From Aquila chrysaetos chrysaetos (lineage: Eukaryota; Chordata; Aves; Accipitriformes; Accipitridae): a stretch of 64,000 nucleotides of DNA. Within the stretch, counting starts at the first letter, position 1. Every line of letters begins with the position of its first letter. This document shows, piece by piece, positions 51,301 through 64,000 of this stretch. The stretch lies in contig NC_044009.1 of assembly GCF_900496995.4 (NCBI RefSeq), positions 9,146,001 to 9,210,000 on the forward strand, read 5' to 3'. The notes beneath the pieces were generated by a model. That model had not been told where the DNA came from and did not search any database. It saw only the letters and a program-made list of their open reading frames with translations. The position numbers and the translations under genes were made by a program.

Positions 51301-54300
51301 GACCAGCTGCAATTGCTAATGCTTTGGTTAGTCACAGGGGAAACGTGGTGTAAAGCATTGCATCATGCTCTGGGGGTCATGTGAAAAAGGTGACATATCA
51401 GCCTAGAGAAGAGGCTGATTTATTTTTCAGGACTGAGCTACCATCTCACGGGAGGATGATGTATCTAATCCCACTAACGTTGCTGAGACAGAGCACCTGT
51501 AACACCTACAGACCTCGCAGAGCTGGAGGCAGCTCTGGATATAATTACCCAAGTTCACACTAACGTGTCCATGGTTAAATTACTGCTTTGGAGAACTACT
51601 GGAGCAACATTGTGGATTTGTGTCAGATAAGAAGTGTGACATTGTTTTGCAGAATAAAAAAGAGCCTTATCAGGAATGTGCTAGCCCGAGTGTTTGTTCA
51701 GCTCTGCAAGCAGCTGACTCTGCAAGTGGTCAGGTTGGCTGTGGCTGGGGAAGGCTGCCTGCTGTATTGCAGATGGGAGAGATGCTGCCTTGAAGTGGAG
51801 ACAGGTCGCAACACTGCTCCGTTGAGTGTAACACAGAGGCTGATCCAGGCAGCATAAGCCTGGCCTGAAGAAAGTGCTATTAGCATGATGCTGGCAGTTC
51901 TTTGAGACGGGACCACACCATGCACGATCCACAGGTGGAAATACCTCTGAGCTGCTGCACTGAGCCTTGATATCCAGGAGCAAATTGGTGGGGAACCATG
52001 GGGAGACACATGGTGCATCTTTGTATACTGGCATGAGAGGATGAAAAGAAGGAAATTAAAGAGGGCAATGCAACAGCTAAGAGGATCATCTGAAGCTGGG
52101 AACAAGACCTTCACAATGTGTTTCCAATGCCTCTGCATCAACACAGGGCCTGGGAACTGCAGCAATGAGCTCTCACCGGGGGATGGTATCACCACTAAGA
52201 GGGAAGAAATGAGTTTTTCCACATGCATTAAGACAAGACACGCCAGCGTGAAGTAAGATGATCCACGTGCCCAGAAATGCACGGAGAACTGCTGTGTCCT
52301 GGTGTCTCTTCACAGAGAATACAGCAGAAAGTGAAATCATGAAAATGATAATGGGTGGAGAATGATTTCCACATGAGAAGAGAGAAGAAAGGAGCTATTT
52401 AGTTTGAGAGGGGATGAATGAGAGAGAACACGGTGAGATGGAGATAATAATGAATGGGACAGGGAAGATGTATCCACCAGTCACCCTCGACAAAGCAAGA
52501 AGCGCCTGGGGAACTGAAAGGGTCCTTCTTGCAAATGGATGCAACAAAGTGCTTTCTGGCAGAGTTCAAGTGATCTGTCCATGGGATTGAGGGCAGCAGG
52601 AAGCAGAGGGCAAAGTACCAGCTCATTTCTGCTGAAGCTGCCTGCATCTGCCTCCATCTCCCTCCACCTTCTGCCAGCATCAAGCAAGACAGTATCTCTG
52701 ATCTGCTCTGTTCCCCAAAATGGCAGTGATCCCCAGCAGCTTGCTAGTGTGGTGTTTCCCTCTAGTGTCGCACCAAGCAGGTTGCTGCTGTGGCTGCTCA
52801 TGGGCACAAAGGCCACGGTGATGGCCACAGGGCTCTGACCCATTGCAGATGAATTGGTGAGGTATGAAATGCCTGGATTCCCTCTGGCAACAGCTGTGGG
52901 GCATCAAATGTGGCAAATGTGGCGACAGTGTGGGGCATCAAATGCCTTTCAAAATGACTGCGTGCCCAAGACATGGTGGACACAGCCATGAGGACTGGAG
53001 GATCCCTGTAGGATTTAGGAGTGGTCAGAAGGGAGTTAGCCACCCAGAGTAAATGGGGAAGGAAAGAAGTGTTAATACCATCTTTTTGCATGTCCCTTCT
53101 GTCACCTTTCCCCAGCGTCAGAAAGCAATGTGGCTTCTGGGGCTTTCACGGTGGGATGGGGGAGTCGTTCTGTCCTGTCCCTGCGGAGAGGGGAACCACC
53201 AGGTGTCTGCATCCTCTCCCTGGGGCAGAATGCTGGGCACATTGAGCATACTGGAAGCCAGTATCAGGCTGCTGGAGGATCCAGTCCACAGCCCTGTACC
53301 CCTGAACTCGCATGGTGACAGTGACAGCAACAGTGGATGGTAATGCTGTGGACGGTGCTGTGGTACATGTGTGATGTGCACTGCTCCCACAGAGCTTCAT
53401 TAGGATCATTTTGTTTGGTTTTTTTTTTTTTTTCCTGGGGCTGCTGGCGTGACACTCCAAAATTCTCTGCTGCCACTGGGGGGTGCTTTGCACAGCATTT
53501 CCATCCCAATTGGTGTCCCCTGCTGGGGACCACCTGTGTCCCAGCCTCGCTGTCCCCGTTTGGGCCAGATGGAGCAGGTGGGGACAGAAAAGACCTGAGG
53601 GCTGCTCCTCCTCGCTGCATCCCCATGACATCCCCTAAGGTTTTCCTAGCCACGCTCTGCTAAACAACACTGCCTTGTTGTCTCACCTTGCCGCAAAGGG
53701 TGGGGTGCAGGCAGTGGGGCTGGGTGGCTGCGGACAGTTGCAGGGACAAGTCCCTGCCAGCAGCCCATCAGCACTGAGGAGCAATGCTCACAGAGAGCTT
53801 GGGGCAAGCTGCGGGGAAGCCTCACTGGCTGCTGCCTTCAAAGCTGTGTTTCCCCAGGATGAGGCAGGTGGATCAGAGTTCAGCTTTTCTGCCAGGTCTG
53901 AAAACAGTGCTTTTAAATCATCACCTGGGACCAATCTAGAATAATACTGGCCTTTTTTTTTTGCTGTTTTTTTTTTTTTCTTTCTCCCCCCCCCCCCAGC
54001 ATTTCCCAAAAATCACAAAGTCAGAAAGAAGTTGGTTTTGGGGTGAAGTGAGTGATTTTTGGGCTTCAGCATCATTTAAGGCTCAGGGGCCACAGGGAAA
54101 AGAATACACCAGCAGGGAGCTGGGGTTGTGTTTTTAAAGGCTATGGACTTTGCAGATGCCTTGCCAGGGGGAAGGAGAGCACACACCCAGAAAGTTTCAT
54201 GCAGCGAGCGTTGCAAGGGGATCCATTGCATTTGCTTGCCAGCCACAGCCTGCTGCATGTCATCTCTTTAACCAAGGAGATCTGCACCGGCGCTCCTTTC

Positions 54301-57300
54301 TGGTGACTCCCAAGTGCTCTTCCGGATCCTCCACTACACTGGGGCTTGGCCAGCCCATGGCTACGAGGACTCTTGCCAGCCCTTCATATGTATCGATCAG
54401 GAGGGCAGGACTCTGCAGTCCAGCGCATCTCTGTGCTTTCCAGCCGGGAGCACCTCCACGTCCCGACACTGACGGGGTAATTGCAATATTGTCATGACAT
54501 GTAGAAGATCAAAGGCTGGGTGCAGAGGAGGTGGCAGTGGTGGTAAGAATGACATGCAGTTTGCATTTAGAAAGCACTTAAGAAGCAATTATCCAGTGCT
54601 GGGAGCCCTGGCCAGAGAGTGTGGCTCATGTATTTTAATGCATATTTCAAAGAGATGAAGATTGGTGCCCAGCGGGAGGCCCAGCAGTCGTGGAGCAGCT
54701 GTGTGCAGCTTGCTCTGGGCCAGGCTGCACTGCAGTGGCCTCACGCAAAGCTGTGGGCTGCCTGCACACGGGCAGCTTGCCCTCACACCCTGCCCCTTGC
54801 CGCTCTGCTGCATCGAGCTGTCTCTCCCTCTCCCTGCAGTGCTGGCCTATGTGCGGGAGGACGAGGGGTGAGGAGGAGAAGGGAGTCTTGGCATTGCCCC
54901 TGGGCAACACCGCTCCCGGGTGGCTCCTTGTTCCTGGAGAGGGAGGTAGGTGCTGTTTTGTATGGGATGCGGGGCTCTGCTCTGATTGCAGCAGCCAGAT
55001 GCAGCAATGCCAGCAAGGCTCTGACATGGGGCCTCAGGACCTACCTAGCATGCTTGCGCCAGCTGCTGACCGTGTCGGTGACGGGATGGGCCTGTCTCAG
55101 CCTCTCCCATTTGCAAATCCCAAAGCAGATGCACATCCCTCTGCAGTGAAATTCGGTACCTCCTGTGCACCCCTCCGATGCAGTGCGCAGTCCTGCTGAT
55201 GGCTTCCCTCAATCAGCCCGACTCAGCTCATCAGCACTGCATCACCGGGCTGCGGGAGGGCAGTGGTCCTGCCGGCTCCCTTTCTGCTTAGCAGTGGGCA
55301 TCGCTAATGGAAAAGCCTCTTTAGGGAAAGAGACCACCTAGGAGAGGCGGCCTGTTCCTTGTTTTCTAATTAGAAGCAGGCTTAGACAGACTAAACGGGT
55401 TAACCGGTAATGAATAAATTATCGCTTGTAATTATCTTCTTCATTGCTGGCTGGAGCAGCAAAGACCACAAGGGATAACCCCCTAACTTGAGCTGGAGCC
55501 CTGTCATCTTCGAGGGAGCATCCCACGAAGACCTCCCAGCTCCTGCGCTGCCCCAGGGTGGGCAGCCAGCAGCACCCTGGGGCAAACCCATCAGTGGGTT
55601 GATGCTTAGCTGGACCTTCAGCATCTGTGTGTGAGGAGGGGAAGGACAGCGAGCAGGCAAGCAGGTGCAGGTGGCATCGCATCATGGGTGGGGTTAGGAG
55701 CAACCCTGGGGCCCAGGCACCCCATCCCCTCTGTGGGACCAGATGGAGCTTGTCTTTCAGTAAGTGCAGGTATGTCCGGACAGGGCTGCTGGCATCACCC
55801 CCTACCTGTGCTATGTCTCGATGGGCTGCTGACAGCCCTGGGCAGGCATTCCCAGGCCATGGGCCTGGCAAGGGCAGGTTTGCAGCCCTGGCACGATGCT
55901 GGCACACACCCCAGGAGGTCTGCCCCCCACATCCACACCAGTGTCTGTCCATCAGGCTATGCCCAGGGGGGGCCTTTGCTGCCCCGACCTGCCGCAGGAG
56001 CCCGCTGCCTTTGACAAGTCTCTCCAGTGGAGGTCTGACAGCTCGTTTCAGGGGAAGGGGGGTGCAGAGGAGCCATAACATCTCACTGCAGTGCTTGAAA
56101 CACTTGTCCACATCCCACTTCGGTGCCGACCCCCCACCTTGTGGAGTCCGTGGGGTTACTGTGAGCTGAGCTCAGCACCCACGGCACGACTTGGCGGACT
56201 CCAAGTAAACCCTCAGTGAGGCCAGCCTGCCTGGTGTGCTGCTTTCTCATCCCAACATCACCTCCTCCAGTCACCGGGGACCTTGGGTTTCTGGAAACGT
56301 GTTGCTCTGAGCTGTGGGGGTGCTGCTCTGCTTTCCCCAGGGGCTCAGAAATGCTGGGAGTGGGGGGGTGTCTCCAAAGAGCCCCAGCAGCCCCTGTCCT
56401 TGCTCCCCTCTGCCTGTTAGAGCAGGGAATGCCTTTGTGAGAAGGTCAACGGATTTGTGCCAAAGTGGGACAGGCTGAAGATAATCTCAGAGCTACAGGG
56501 ATATTCATACCAATTCCAAATCAGAATTCTGACTTCAGTCTAAAGCTGTTTGCTTTCTGTTGGTGTTCCCACACACAGTAACACCCACTGCAGTGCCTTC
56601 ATGCTGCCCCAGGATGATAATGGGGGGGTGCTGCCATCAGCTCAGCTGGAGGAAAGGAGGTGATCAGTGGATCCATCAGGCCCATGCAGATTGTTCCTGG
56701 CCCAGTCCTTGACTTTACCCATTGATTTCTGAGCCTTTTCCTTGATGATGTGTATATCTTTTCCACATGCATGACATTATTTAGACAGCAGAAGCGTTCC
56801 TGCTTAGGTTTAGGACCTATCTCCTCAAGCATGGTAGTCCCCTGTGTGGGAGACCCTGGTGCAATTCCCCCTGTGCCAGGCTGTACATCTGCCACCCCTG
56901 GACGTGGGTTATTCTCAGCTCGTGTCTTCTGCTGCATGTAAAGTACTTGCAAAGTCTTTGGGAACATATAAGATGATTTTCCAGCCCCCCAAAGGGCAGG
57001 ACAAGGGCATTTCATTTAATAAGCATGTGGAAGGATTTGAGAGATGGTAGCCTGGCCAGGACATCTGCCTGCCTGGGCTTTAAGGCAAGGCAAGAATTGG
57101 AGTATAAACCTGCAAGCAAAGGAGAGAACAGGACCCAGGACTTGATCTGCTGTGCAAAGGCAGTCCTGTCCTCTCTGTCCTGTTCCCTCCTCTTCGGTGC
57201 ACTTAGATCTTCAGTTGCTTTCTTTAATAGCTTCTGGAGCAGTAGCATTTTCTTCTGGATAGAAGAGAAAAATGGTCTGCAAATCCTCAGCCTTGGTCAT

Positions 57301-58215
57301 GTTATGGATGCTCTGCTGTGAAATACTGAGCTTCCCAAATAAGCAGGGAGATATAATTTTTACTTGGCTCATTAGAGCCTATTACACTTCAATCTGAAGC
57401 CATCTTTAGTGGGATTTTGGTACCACAAAAGCAGCCTAGTTGGTGCAATCCACCTTCCCAGTCCAAGGCACCTGATATAGCGCTGAGACAGAATGGAGTC
57501 TTCTGGAGCTTGGGAAAAGCTGAGGAGCCAAAATTTCCACTCTCTCTAAGGTTGGGGCGCACCTCTCAGGTATGCTCCTAACTCCAGAGCCATCTTCTGA
57601 GTTTGATCTCCACGCCTGACCTCTCAGGGACCTCATTGGGACAAAAATCTGTCTCTCCAAGTCCTGTAGAAGGCTGATCTGCTGCAAGAGGCTCTGTATT
57701 CAGGGCCCACATCTGTACATGCACGCACCGACCAAGGGGTGGCCAGCGACACGCCATGGGAGAAACATCTCCTGCCGAAGGTTGGGGCATGATCTGGAGA
57801 GGCAAAAGGTGGGGTTTTAATCCTCCTGGGAAGAGGGAGTTGTGGTGCTTCTGTCCCATACCACAGGTGAGTTTGCTGGTTGCTTGTGCTGCTATATAAC
57901 TGGAGTGTTTCTCCTCTTGCCCTGCTTGTCCAGCTGCTCGGGTGCAGACTAGTCCATGGGAGGATGCTAGAGCTCCTCTGGAGCTGGACTCCTCCAGCAT
58001 GGTCGAAGAGCTTCAAGCAGATTTTCTCACAGCCACTGTAAGCAATAGGTTGCAGTAAAAAGGAAGGTGTCAAGGCAGTAGCCTTATTTTTGACACTGGC
58101 TGGTTTTGAAGCATTTGATTTCTCTGGTAGCTTTCAGTTGACTGAGGCCAAGGAAGCTAATTACGGAAGTGCGGCAGAGAAATCTGAGGCACACGGGAAC
58201 ACCATGGGAAAAAAT
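42307..58215. other. Intergenic, no gene recognised
   Basis: GC-rich, repeat-poor DNA. T run at about 42860-42876; AT-rich islands at about 43300-43385, 47560-47860, 50060-50310 and 55355-55450; a T10/T13/C12 pyrimidine tract at 53953-53997. A possible MIR-like core at 45641-45676 is weak. The longest ORF here (minus strand, 55419-56111) has no recognisable motif. Confidence 0.65.
53953..53997. repeat. Polypyrimidine tract ending in C12
   Basis: T10, then TTT-rich T13, CTTTCT and C12 followed by AG. Low complexity. It looks like a strong acceptor but no coding exon follows. Confidence 0.85.
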
Positions 58216-58221
58216 GGTACA

Positions 58222-58230
58222 TATAAAAGG
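58222..58230 (+). promoter_or_regulatory. TATA-box candidate
   Basis: TATAAAAGG, a good TATA match, in intergenic DNA. About 195 bp downstream is a strong splice donor (GTGAGT at 58427). No known gene starts here; see findings. Confidence 0.35.
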
Positions 58231-58750
58231 TATGGTTTAATCAGAGAGGATTGAAAGAAAGAGAAATCTCAGAAGAGCTAGTGACTGATCTGTGGCTGGA
58301 GAACAGGCAACTGAGAGAGAGACAGAGGCAGCAAGAGAGGTCTGGTTGCAGAGCTAACTCCAGGCATTGCAATTAGAATTTGCCAGGCAGCAGAAGTCAC
58401 CCTGTCCAGAGTGACAACTTTGAAGGGTGAGTAGCGCATAGCCTTCATAGACACGGTTGAAAACACTTGACACCACTAGAGTGACCCGTGGCAGAGATGA
58501 GAGCAGATCTGAAAGAAGGAATGAAGCCAGCACAGCACCTGGATGCTGCATGTACTGTGATAAGCAGTGAAAGCAAAGCACCCTGCATATTGCGGAGAGG
58601 CAGCAAATGCAGGAGTCTGCAAGCACCAGCAGATGCACGGGAAGGATAAAGAAGAAGGTGACCATGTTATTAGCTCAGATGATTTTTTCAAAGGAGTGAA
58701 GGACAGTGCTGCAGCAGAAGGCAAATGGACTCTAAATCTCCAGGCCAAGG

Positions 58751-61700
58751 TAACTTGCTTTACTTTGAATACATGTATTTGAGAGCAAGCCAGAAAGTAT
58801 CTCTACAAAAGAAGTTTCCTCTGACAGTGGTGAAGGGACTTCTCTCTGCTACATGTGGACATCACCTGAGTGTACTACTGATCAGATAAGAACCTATTTC
58901 TGCTAACATCATCACCCAGTCAAGTGTCCCAGGACCTGAGTGCTGTAACTGGAGGACCAAAGTAGTAGAAGTTGTTAGGGGATGTCCTCCTGCATGGCCA
59001 GATGAGACAAACAAGGGGAATGGAGTCTACCACAAAACTTTCAGTGCATAGATTGGGATGAGAGACCCTCAGGGCATGGCACAGTCAGGACAAGTGCAAC
59101 TGGCAGCAGAGCTGCCTTCAAAGGGAGCCTATTGCCTAAATACTCTCTTAGGGAACTTTGGGACCCCAGGCACACCGTTACAAAGGAGAATGACTAGCTT
59201 CTTGAGAAGTATTTCTAAAGATAGCTTGGAAAGAAGATATGGTCTTAGGGGTGGTGCCTTGGTGGGTTGAGATGCCCAGGCAGGAGACAGCGTCTTGCCT
59301 TGCAGGCAGACCAAAGCCTTGGATGGTCTCTTGCCAGTGCCTGGTGCCCCATGGGACCTCAGACAACACAACAGGGCCCACGCGGGGGCTGCTAGCAATG
59401 GGCAAGGAGCTTTGCTGCAATGTCCTCAGGATGGGGTACTGGAGAGGAGAACAACCCATGGGGAAGTTGGAGTAATTAAATCAGCTTCACTTGGGGCTCT
59501 TTTTACTTTGCCTTATGGAGAGACTTTCCAAAGACAGAATGGCAAAAACTGTATATATTTAAAAATTAGAGACAGCTTGCTGTCAGTTGGAGTGGGAGGA
59601 AGATGACCGTTGCATGGCTGTCCTGCCAATTCCTGGGCACTTGTCTCAGGCCCTGTAATATCTGGAGTTTGATGAAGCTCCCTTCTGAAGCCACTTGACT
59701 TCAATTTAGCCCAAATTCCCCAAACCAGAGGACAAATAAACTTCACCCATGCTGGGGGCTAGGTAAATCCCATGTTTGAAAACATGGCATGGAGAAAAGT
59801 GATGCCAGAATCTGGCAACGTGACCTCTTGCTCCTGACTCTCCTGCTGATGCCACTGTCTTCAGATGAGCAGGCAGGAGCATAACACATTTTGGGTAAGC
59901 CCTTGAAGACTATCCAGGGGCAAAGCTGAGATCTAAACCTGGAGCTGTGAGATGACACAGCAGCATTGTGGCTGGTTTAGCTGTAAAGAGGCTGTGGGTT
60001 GGCAGCCAGAGCCACCCAGTGATGCTGTGTGCTGCCAGCCTTGGCTCCTTTAAAGCACAGTGACTGCGTTAAACAGCTCTTTGCTACTCTGTGCAGCTTG
60101 GACTTGCTTGCACTGACCTTTGGGAGCAGCAAACAGCCTCCTGCTGACCCTGAGCAAGCGAGGCTCTGGAAGAGAGAGATGCGCCTTCTCCTCTGCCTCC
60201 AGCTGCAGCAACAGTGTGGTCCTTCGTGGTCCTTCCTGCAGCGATGCCTCAGCTCCCAGCCAAAGGCTGGGTTTTGTCTACATCTGATTCCCAGATCTGA
60301 GTCCTTCTCTCTGTGTGAAATACATAACATGTCCTCCCTGACCCTTTACCACCTACCCTTGAAACATAGATTATATTCCTGACAATTTCCAAGTGAATCT
60401 GTTAATTAGTTCCTGAGACAGTATTAATTAAATACACGCTCTTTACAAAATTTCGATTTGTTTGTTCATCTTCTGCTGACCCTTGAACTAACAAAGGGCT
60501 TTTCACTGACCCCTCACACCCCACAGGGAGTTAAATCTCAGTGAAATAAGGTGGAGAGTTGGATGTTTGAAGAAATTAGGCTGCAATTCTACAAGGTTAC
60601 CCAAGGTAACCAAGTTATTTATAACTTTGTGTAATAGCCAGGGCTGGGTGGGTAGCTCCACTTCTTCCTGAATAGTCCTACATCTAACATCCCACACGAA
60701 GGAACATGGCTCCTGGGCAGGAGGCAGGCTCCAGACTGCATACACAGAGACCTATGCTGGATACTAAATAGTCCCAGCTGGTGGCATGGTCCCTGATATA
60801 GCTGGACTTCATTATCAGAAAAAGCAAATATTAAACCTGAAACTGCAGCTGGGGATCCTGGGATGTGCAACTGAAACTGGAGGAGAAGATCTTGGCTTAG
60901 GACCATCCTTTGCCGTTGCCAGCCCCACCTTTGCATGGTGGTCGCCTGTTCCCAAATTTCCTAAGGTGATAAATGATAAAGGCAGAGCCCAGCTCTGTGA
61001 AAGTATAGCCCAGGCAAATGGGACCCAGGTACCACTGGCAGGGAGCCAATACGTTTGCAGCTTATGCCTGACCGGTGTCCCTCTCTGCAAAGGGACAATC
61101 CTGGCAGAGCTCTGAAGTGGCTGTGGGTGTTCCCATTTGCTTCACTATTGTTCCCCAATCACTCACCCCATTTTAAAGAGAGCTTTATTTGGTTATTTTT
61201 GCAGTGTCAAAATTAATTTTGGAAAGCGTCTCATTGTAAGCTTTCAAAAGGATTACACCTGTGTCTGCCCAGCTCTATAATTAAGTCTCTTTGAGATTTC
61301 CACTGCCAGCAGAAACAATGTGCTTGAAATAAAGCCAGAAGTTTAGGCAGCTATTGGTGCATTTTGTCGGCAGCGCAAAGGATGCCTGAGATGGGTCTGA
61401 AGGTATTTTCTGCCCATCTTGTGGCTATGCCGTTAGCACCAGTGGTTTGGGGCCAAGCAGAAATCTTTTGCTTGGGATGGCAGAGGCTGGGGACACTGGA
61501 GGGTGTTTACACTTGTTGTAATATACTTCCAAGGCAGGCTGCAGGACTCTGGAGGTGGCTGGTGTGGGTTGTTCTGCTTTACTTTCCATCTCATTGCCAG
61601 TGTCCAGAGAAAGGCTTGACTTTTGGTCTGGGAACACCAAGAAGAAATGACCATGGAAGTGCCCCCTCTGATCTTACGGAGGATTTGTATCCCATAGCAC

Positions 61701-64000
61701 AACTAATGTGGTTTTTGGGTGCCTTGGACAGCACTCGACTCATTGCTACTGGAGAAGCCTCATGGTGCAGGCAGGATAAAGACGAAGCTGGTATCAGGGA
61801 GCAAAGCAGTGACCAGCTGTGCAAACAGAGGAGGCGGTGGGTGGCAGGGGATGTGGACTGAGGTGCCACTGCCATCTGGCAGACACAAAGCAGTTCTGTC
61901 CATGCGGGATAAAGCCCTGGAGACAGGAGAGAACAACCCATGCACAAGAAAGGAAAGAGCAAGGACAGAGGGGAGAGAAGAAAAAGGTGTGGAATAAATT
62001 GGGAGGGAAGAAGCACAAGCTGGGTTCAAGAAATGCAAGGGATGCCCCAGAGCAGGATGATGCCGGGGTCCCGGGTGGCGGAGGGGTAGTGAACTGGGTT
62101 GCAGGCTCAGCTGCAACCCCTGCAGGGACCCTATGTTTTCCGAAAATCTAAACATTTCAAACCACCTGCTTAGCCCACAAAGCCATTCCCTTCGGCAATA
62201 TCAGAGCTGCTGTGCTCTGGAGACTGGGATTAAATACACGCAGTGCTGCCTGGGCTAGTGGCGGCCCCTGTTTTATTGGCTCCAGCTAATTTCTGTTTGT
62301 TTGTATCAGCCTTTCCCAAGAGAGCACCAGGGCTGTCCCTCTGTCCCTTTCTTTTCCAAATGCATGTACACTGGATGGGGAGAGGGGACTTCAGCTGGCT
62401 GGTCGATTGCCTTCCTCCATTGTTGCTGACTCTCATAATACCATGGGCAGCCTTGTGTTATTTTTGGATGCTTTCAAGCCCCAGGTCCTGGAGGCATATG
62501 GTTATAACAGCAAAGCCTTTGGCCTCTGTGACTGTGCAGAATGTAGCCATGTGCATGCCAAGGTTAGAAACTGGAAGGCAAAGGAGAGGTATTAAGAGTG
62601 AGGAGAGATATTAAGAGTGGTGAGGTATATTTGTGGCTCTCGTGCCATTTTAGTGCCTGATCCATGGGTTTTGTTTCCTGATGTGTCTTTGAAGTGCTTG
62701 GACTTGACTGTGTGTTGCATCTCTGCTTCTTCAGCCAGCAAAGCATCATTTCTTGGGCTGTCTGCAGAGAAATCCAGAGGCTCTCACAGCCTTGTCTGGG
62801 TGTCAGAACTGCGAGTGTGGGCTGGAGCTCCTACAAGCATTCAGCTGGCCATGCCAGCACTGCAATCAGGCTTGAGATCCTCTGCAGAGCACCCCAAAGC
62901 CTCTGCTGTGGACCCAGCCCTGCTTTTGTGCTCATGCTGAGGCACTACATGCTATGATGTCTTTCCTCCAATGATCCCCATGGCAATGTCCCCATTTGGG
63001 AAGCTGAGGGGTGGTCCCTCAGGTCATTACAGCACTGGATGCAGAGGGGGGCAGAGATGTTGCCCAGTCCTCCCTTCAGACAGGGTACAGAAGCATTTTT
63101 CTCCATGCCTGGAGATGCCTGTGGATCGCCAGGACCTACTGCCATATCTATTTCAAAGGGGCAGCCCATCCCTCACCATCCCTCACCATCCCCTGCGCTA
63201 TTTCCAGGCTTGCAGGTAATGCTTCCAGCCTGGGCCTGGGGCTATTGTGGTGATTTTGCTTGGGCTAAACTTCTTCTGACTCCTCATCCCCTCTTCTTCT
63301 TAGGGCCAGACTGCCCCATTAAGGCATGAGCTTCTATGTCCTTTTGGGCAGCATGGACATGGTGGTGCTTGCAGATACTTGTACCAAAAAAATAGTCCCT
63401 GGGAGACTCTTGCTTTGTATCTCTATACAACCCTGGTCCCTAACAGCTTCACAGCAACTGTGCACCCACCTTGGGGAGCAGAGACTTAGTTCCACTTCAG
63501 CAAGACAGAAAATAGGCAAGAAGGCAAGCACAACCCTGGCACTCTTGGATAAAAGAACATTAATGCCGTTAATATCCAGCAATCAGAATTTCTTAGAGAG
63601 AGAACAGTGCTGCATCCCCTTCCCTCCTGCTCATCCCCTGCTTGTTTAATGAAAATCAGAGACAGCCATTAAAGAGCTGCTTAGCATTTCAATACGTTTA
63701 ATATCCTCACTGATAAGGGAACGATGGATATTACCAAAAGGCCTTTCTTAAACTCTCCCCTTCTGCAGCCACTGCTCCTGGCTTGTGTTTGTCTCAATTC
63801 CAATTCCAAACCATCTCCTTCAATGAGGAAAAATTATGATAAGATTTTTTTTTTAATATAAAGGATATTAATACACATCATTTCTGATAATGACAAGGAA
63901 GAAAGGCATGCCAGGCCTCCCCAGCCTTGAGCTGAATTAATCGGGTGCTGATTGCTCAGCTGGCCAAGGTCCTCCCACAGTTGCACCTCGTCACAACTGA
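58751..64000. other. Intergenic, no gene recognised
   Basis: Mixed GC-rich and AT-rich sequence. A MIR-like core at about 59911-59955 (weak), a 19-bp tandem duplication at 62582-62619, a CATCCCTCAC direct repeat near 63166-63190, and AT-rich islands at about 61150-61345 and 63640-63900. No EPHA8 exon or other coding exon recognised to the right edge. Confidence 0.65.
62582..62619. repeat. 19-bp tandem duplication
   Basis: AGGAGAGGTATTAAGAGTG followed directly by AGGAGAGATATTAAGAGTG; one mismatch. Confidence 0.9.

Noticed and set aside
53953..54060. Very strong acceptor-like pyrimidine tract followed by a short open segment
   Set aside because: The following sequence has no recognisable coding content; homopolymers of this kind occur elsewhere in the window.
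55419..56111. 230-residue minus-strand ORF, the longest in the intergenic part
   Set aside because: Pro/Ser/Cys-rich composition typical of GC-rich non-coding DNA; no domain, no codon-like pattern, no splice context.
63166..63190. Short direct repeats (CATCCCTCAC) as a possible array
   Set aside because: Only two to three copies with no spacers; CRISPR arrays are not expected in vertebrate DNA.
24243..64000. Possible EPHA8 or WNT4 exons, expected from mammalian gene order
   Set aside because: I searched the translated frames for ephrin-binding, fibronectin, kinase and Wnt signatures and saw none.

Overview
This is vertebrate nuclear DNA, most likely from a bird. It has spliced exons with GT-AG introns, homopolymer T tracts, and two remnants of CR1 LINEs, the dominant retroposon of birds and other reptiles. 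The 3' tail at 33511-33580 has the typical avian CR1 wording. High GC, compact introns and few repeats would suit a microchromosome. Species cannot be named from the window alone.

Region 1 (1-24.2 kb, plus strand): the 3' three quarters of one gene, recognised as ZBTB40 from its zinc-finger region. Fifteen coding exons can be placed by reading frame, splice sites and matching intron phases: a partial exon at the left edge and fourteen complete ones. They encode 897 residues plus a stop at 23912-23914. The BTB domain and the first few hundred residues (human protein about 1,240 aa) lie to the left of the window. The in-window protein has three parts. The first is a helical region made of exon pairs that repeat (1-12.3 kb). 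The second is a linker with a basic nuclear-localisation-like stretch and 14 C2H2-type fingers spread over many exons (17.8-23.0 kb). The third is a conserved-looking acidic and hydrophobic C-terminal tail (23.7-23.9 kb). A polyadenylation signal lies about 280 bp after the stop.

Region 2 (24.2-64 kb): about 40 kb with no exon I can recognise on either strand. In mammals EPHA8 follows ZBTB40 and WNT4 lies on the other side; I looked for recognisable EPHA8 or WNT4 exons and found none. This stretch is mostly GC-rich unique sequence. It contains one CR1 tail, a 77-bp tandem duplication with paired E-boxes, short duplications, homopolymer tracts and several AT-rich islands dense in homeodomain-type motifs that could be enhancers. 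It also holds a TATA box followed by exon-like segments near 58.2-58.75 kb.

The most interesting observation is in ZBTB40. The region between BTB and fingers is a tandem array of about 100-110-residue units. Each unit is encoded by an exon pair with the same phase pattern (1-0 then 0-1), and its helix pattern resembles CARD/death-fold domains. At least three full units and the end of a fourth are visible.
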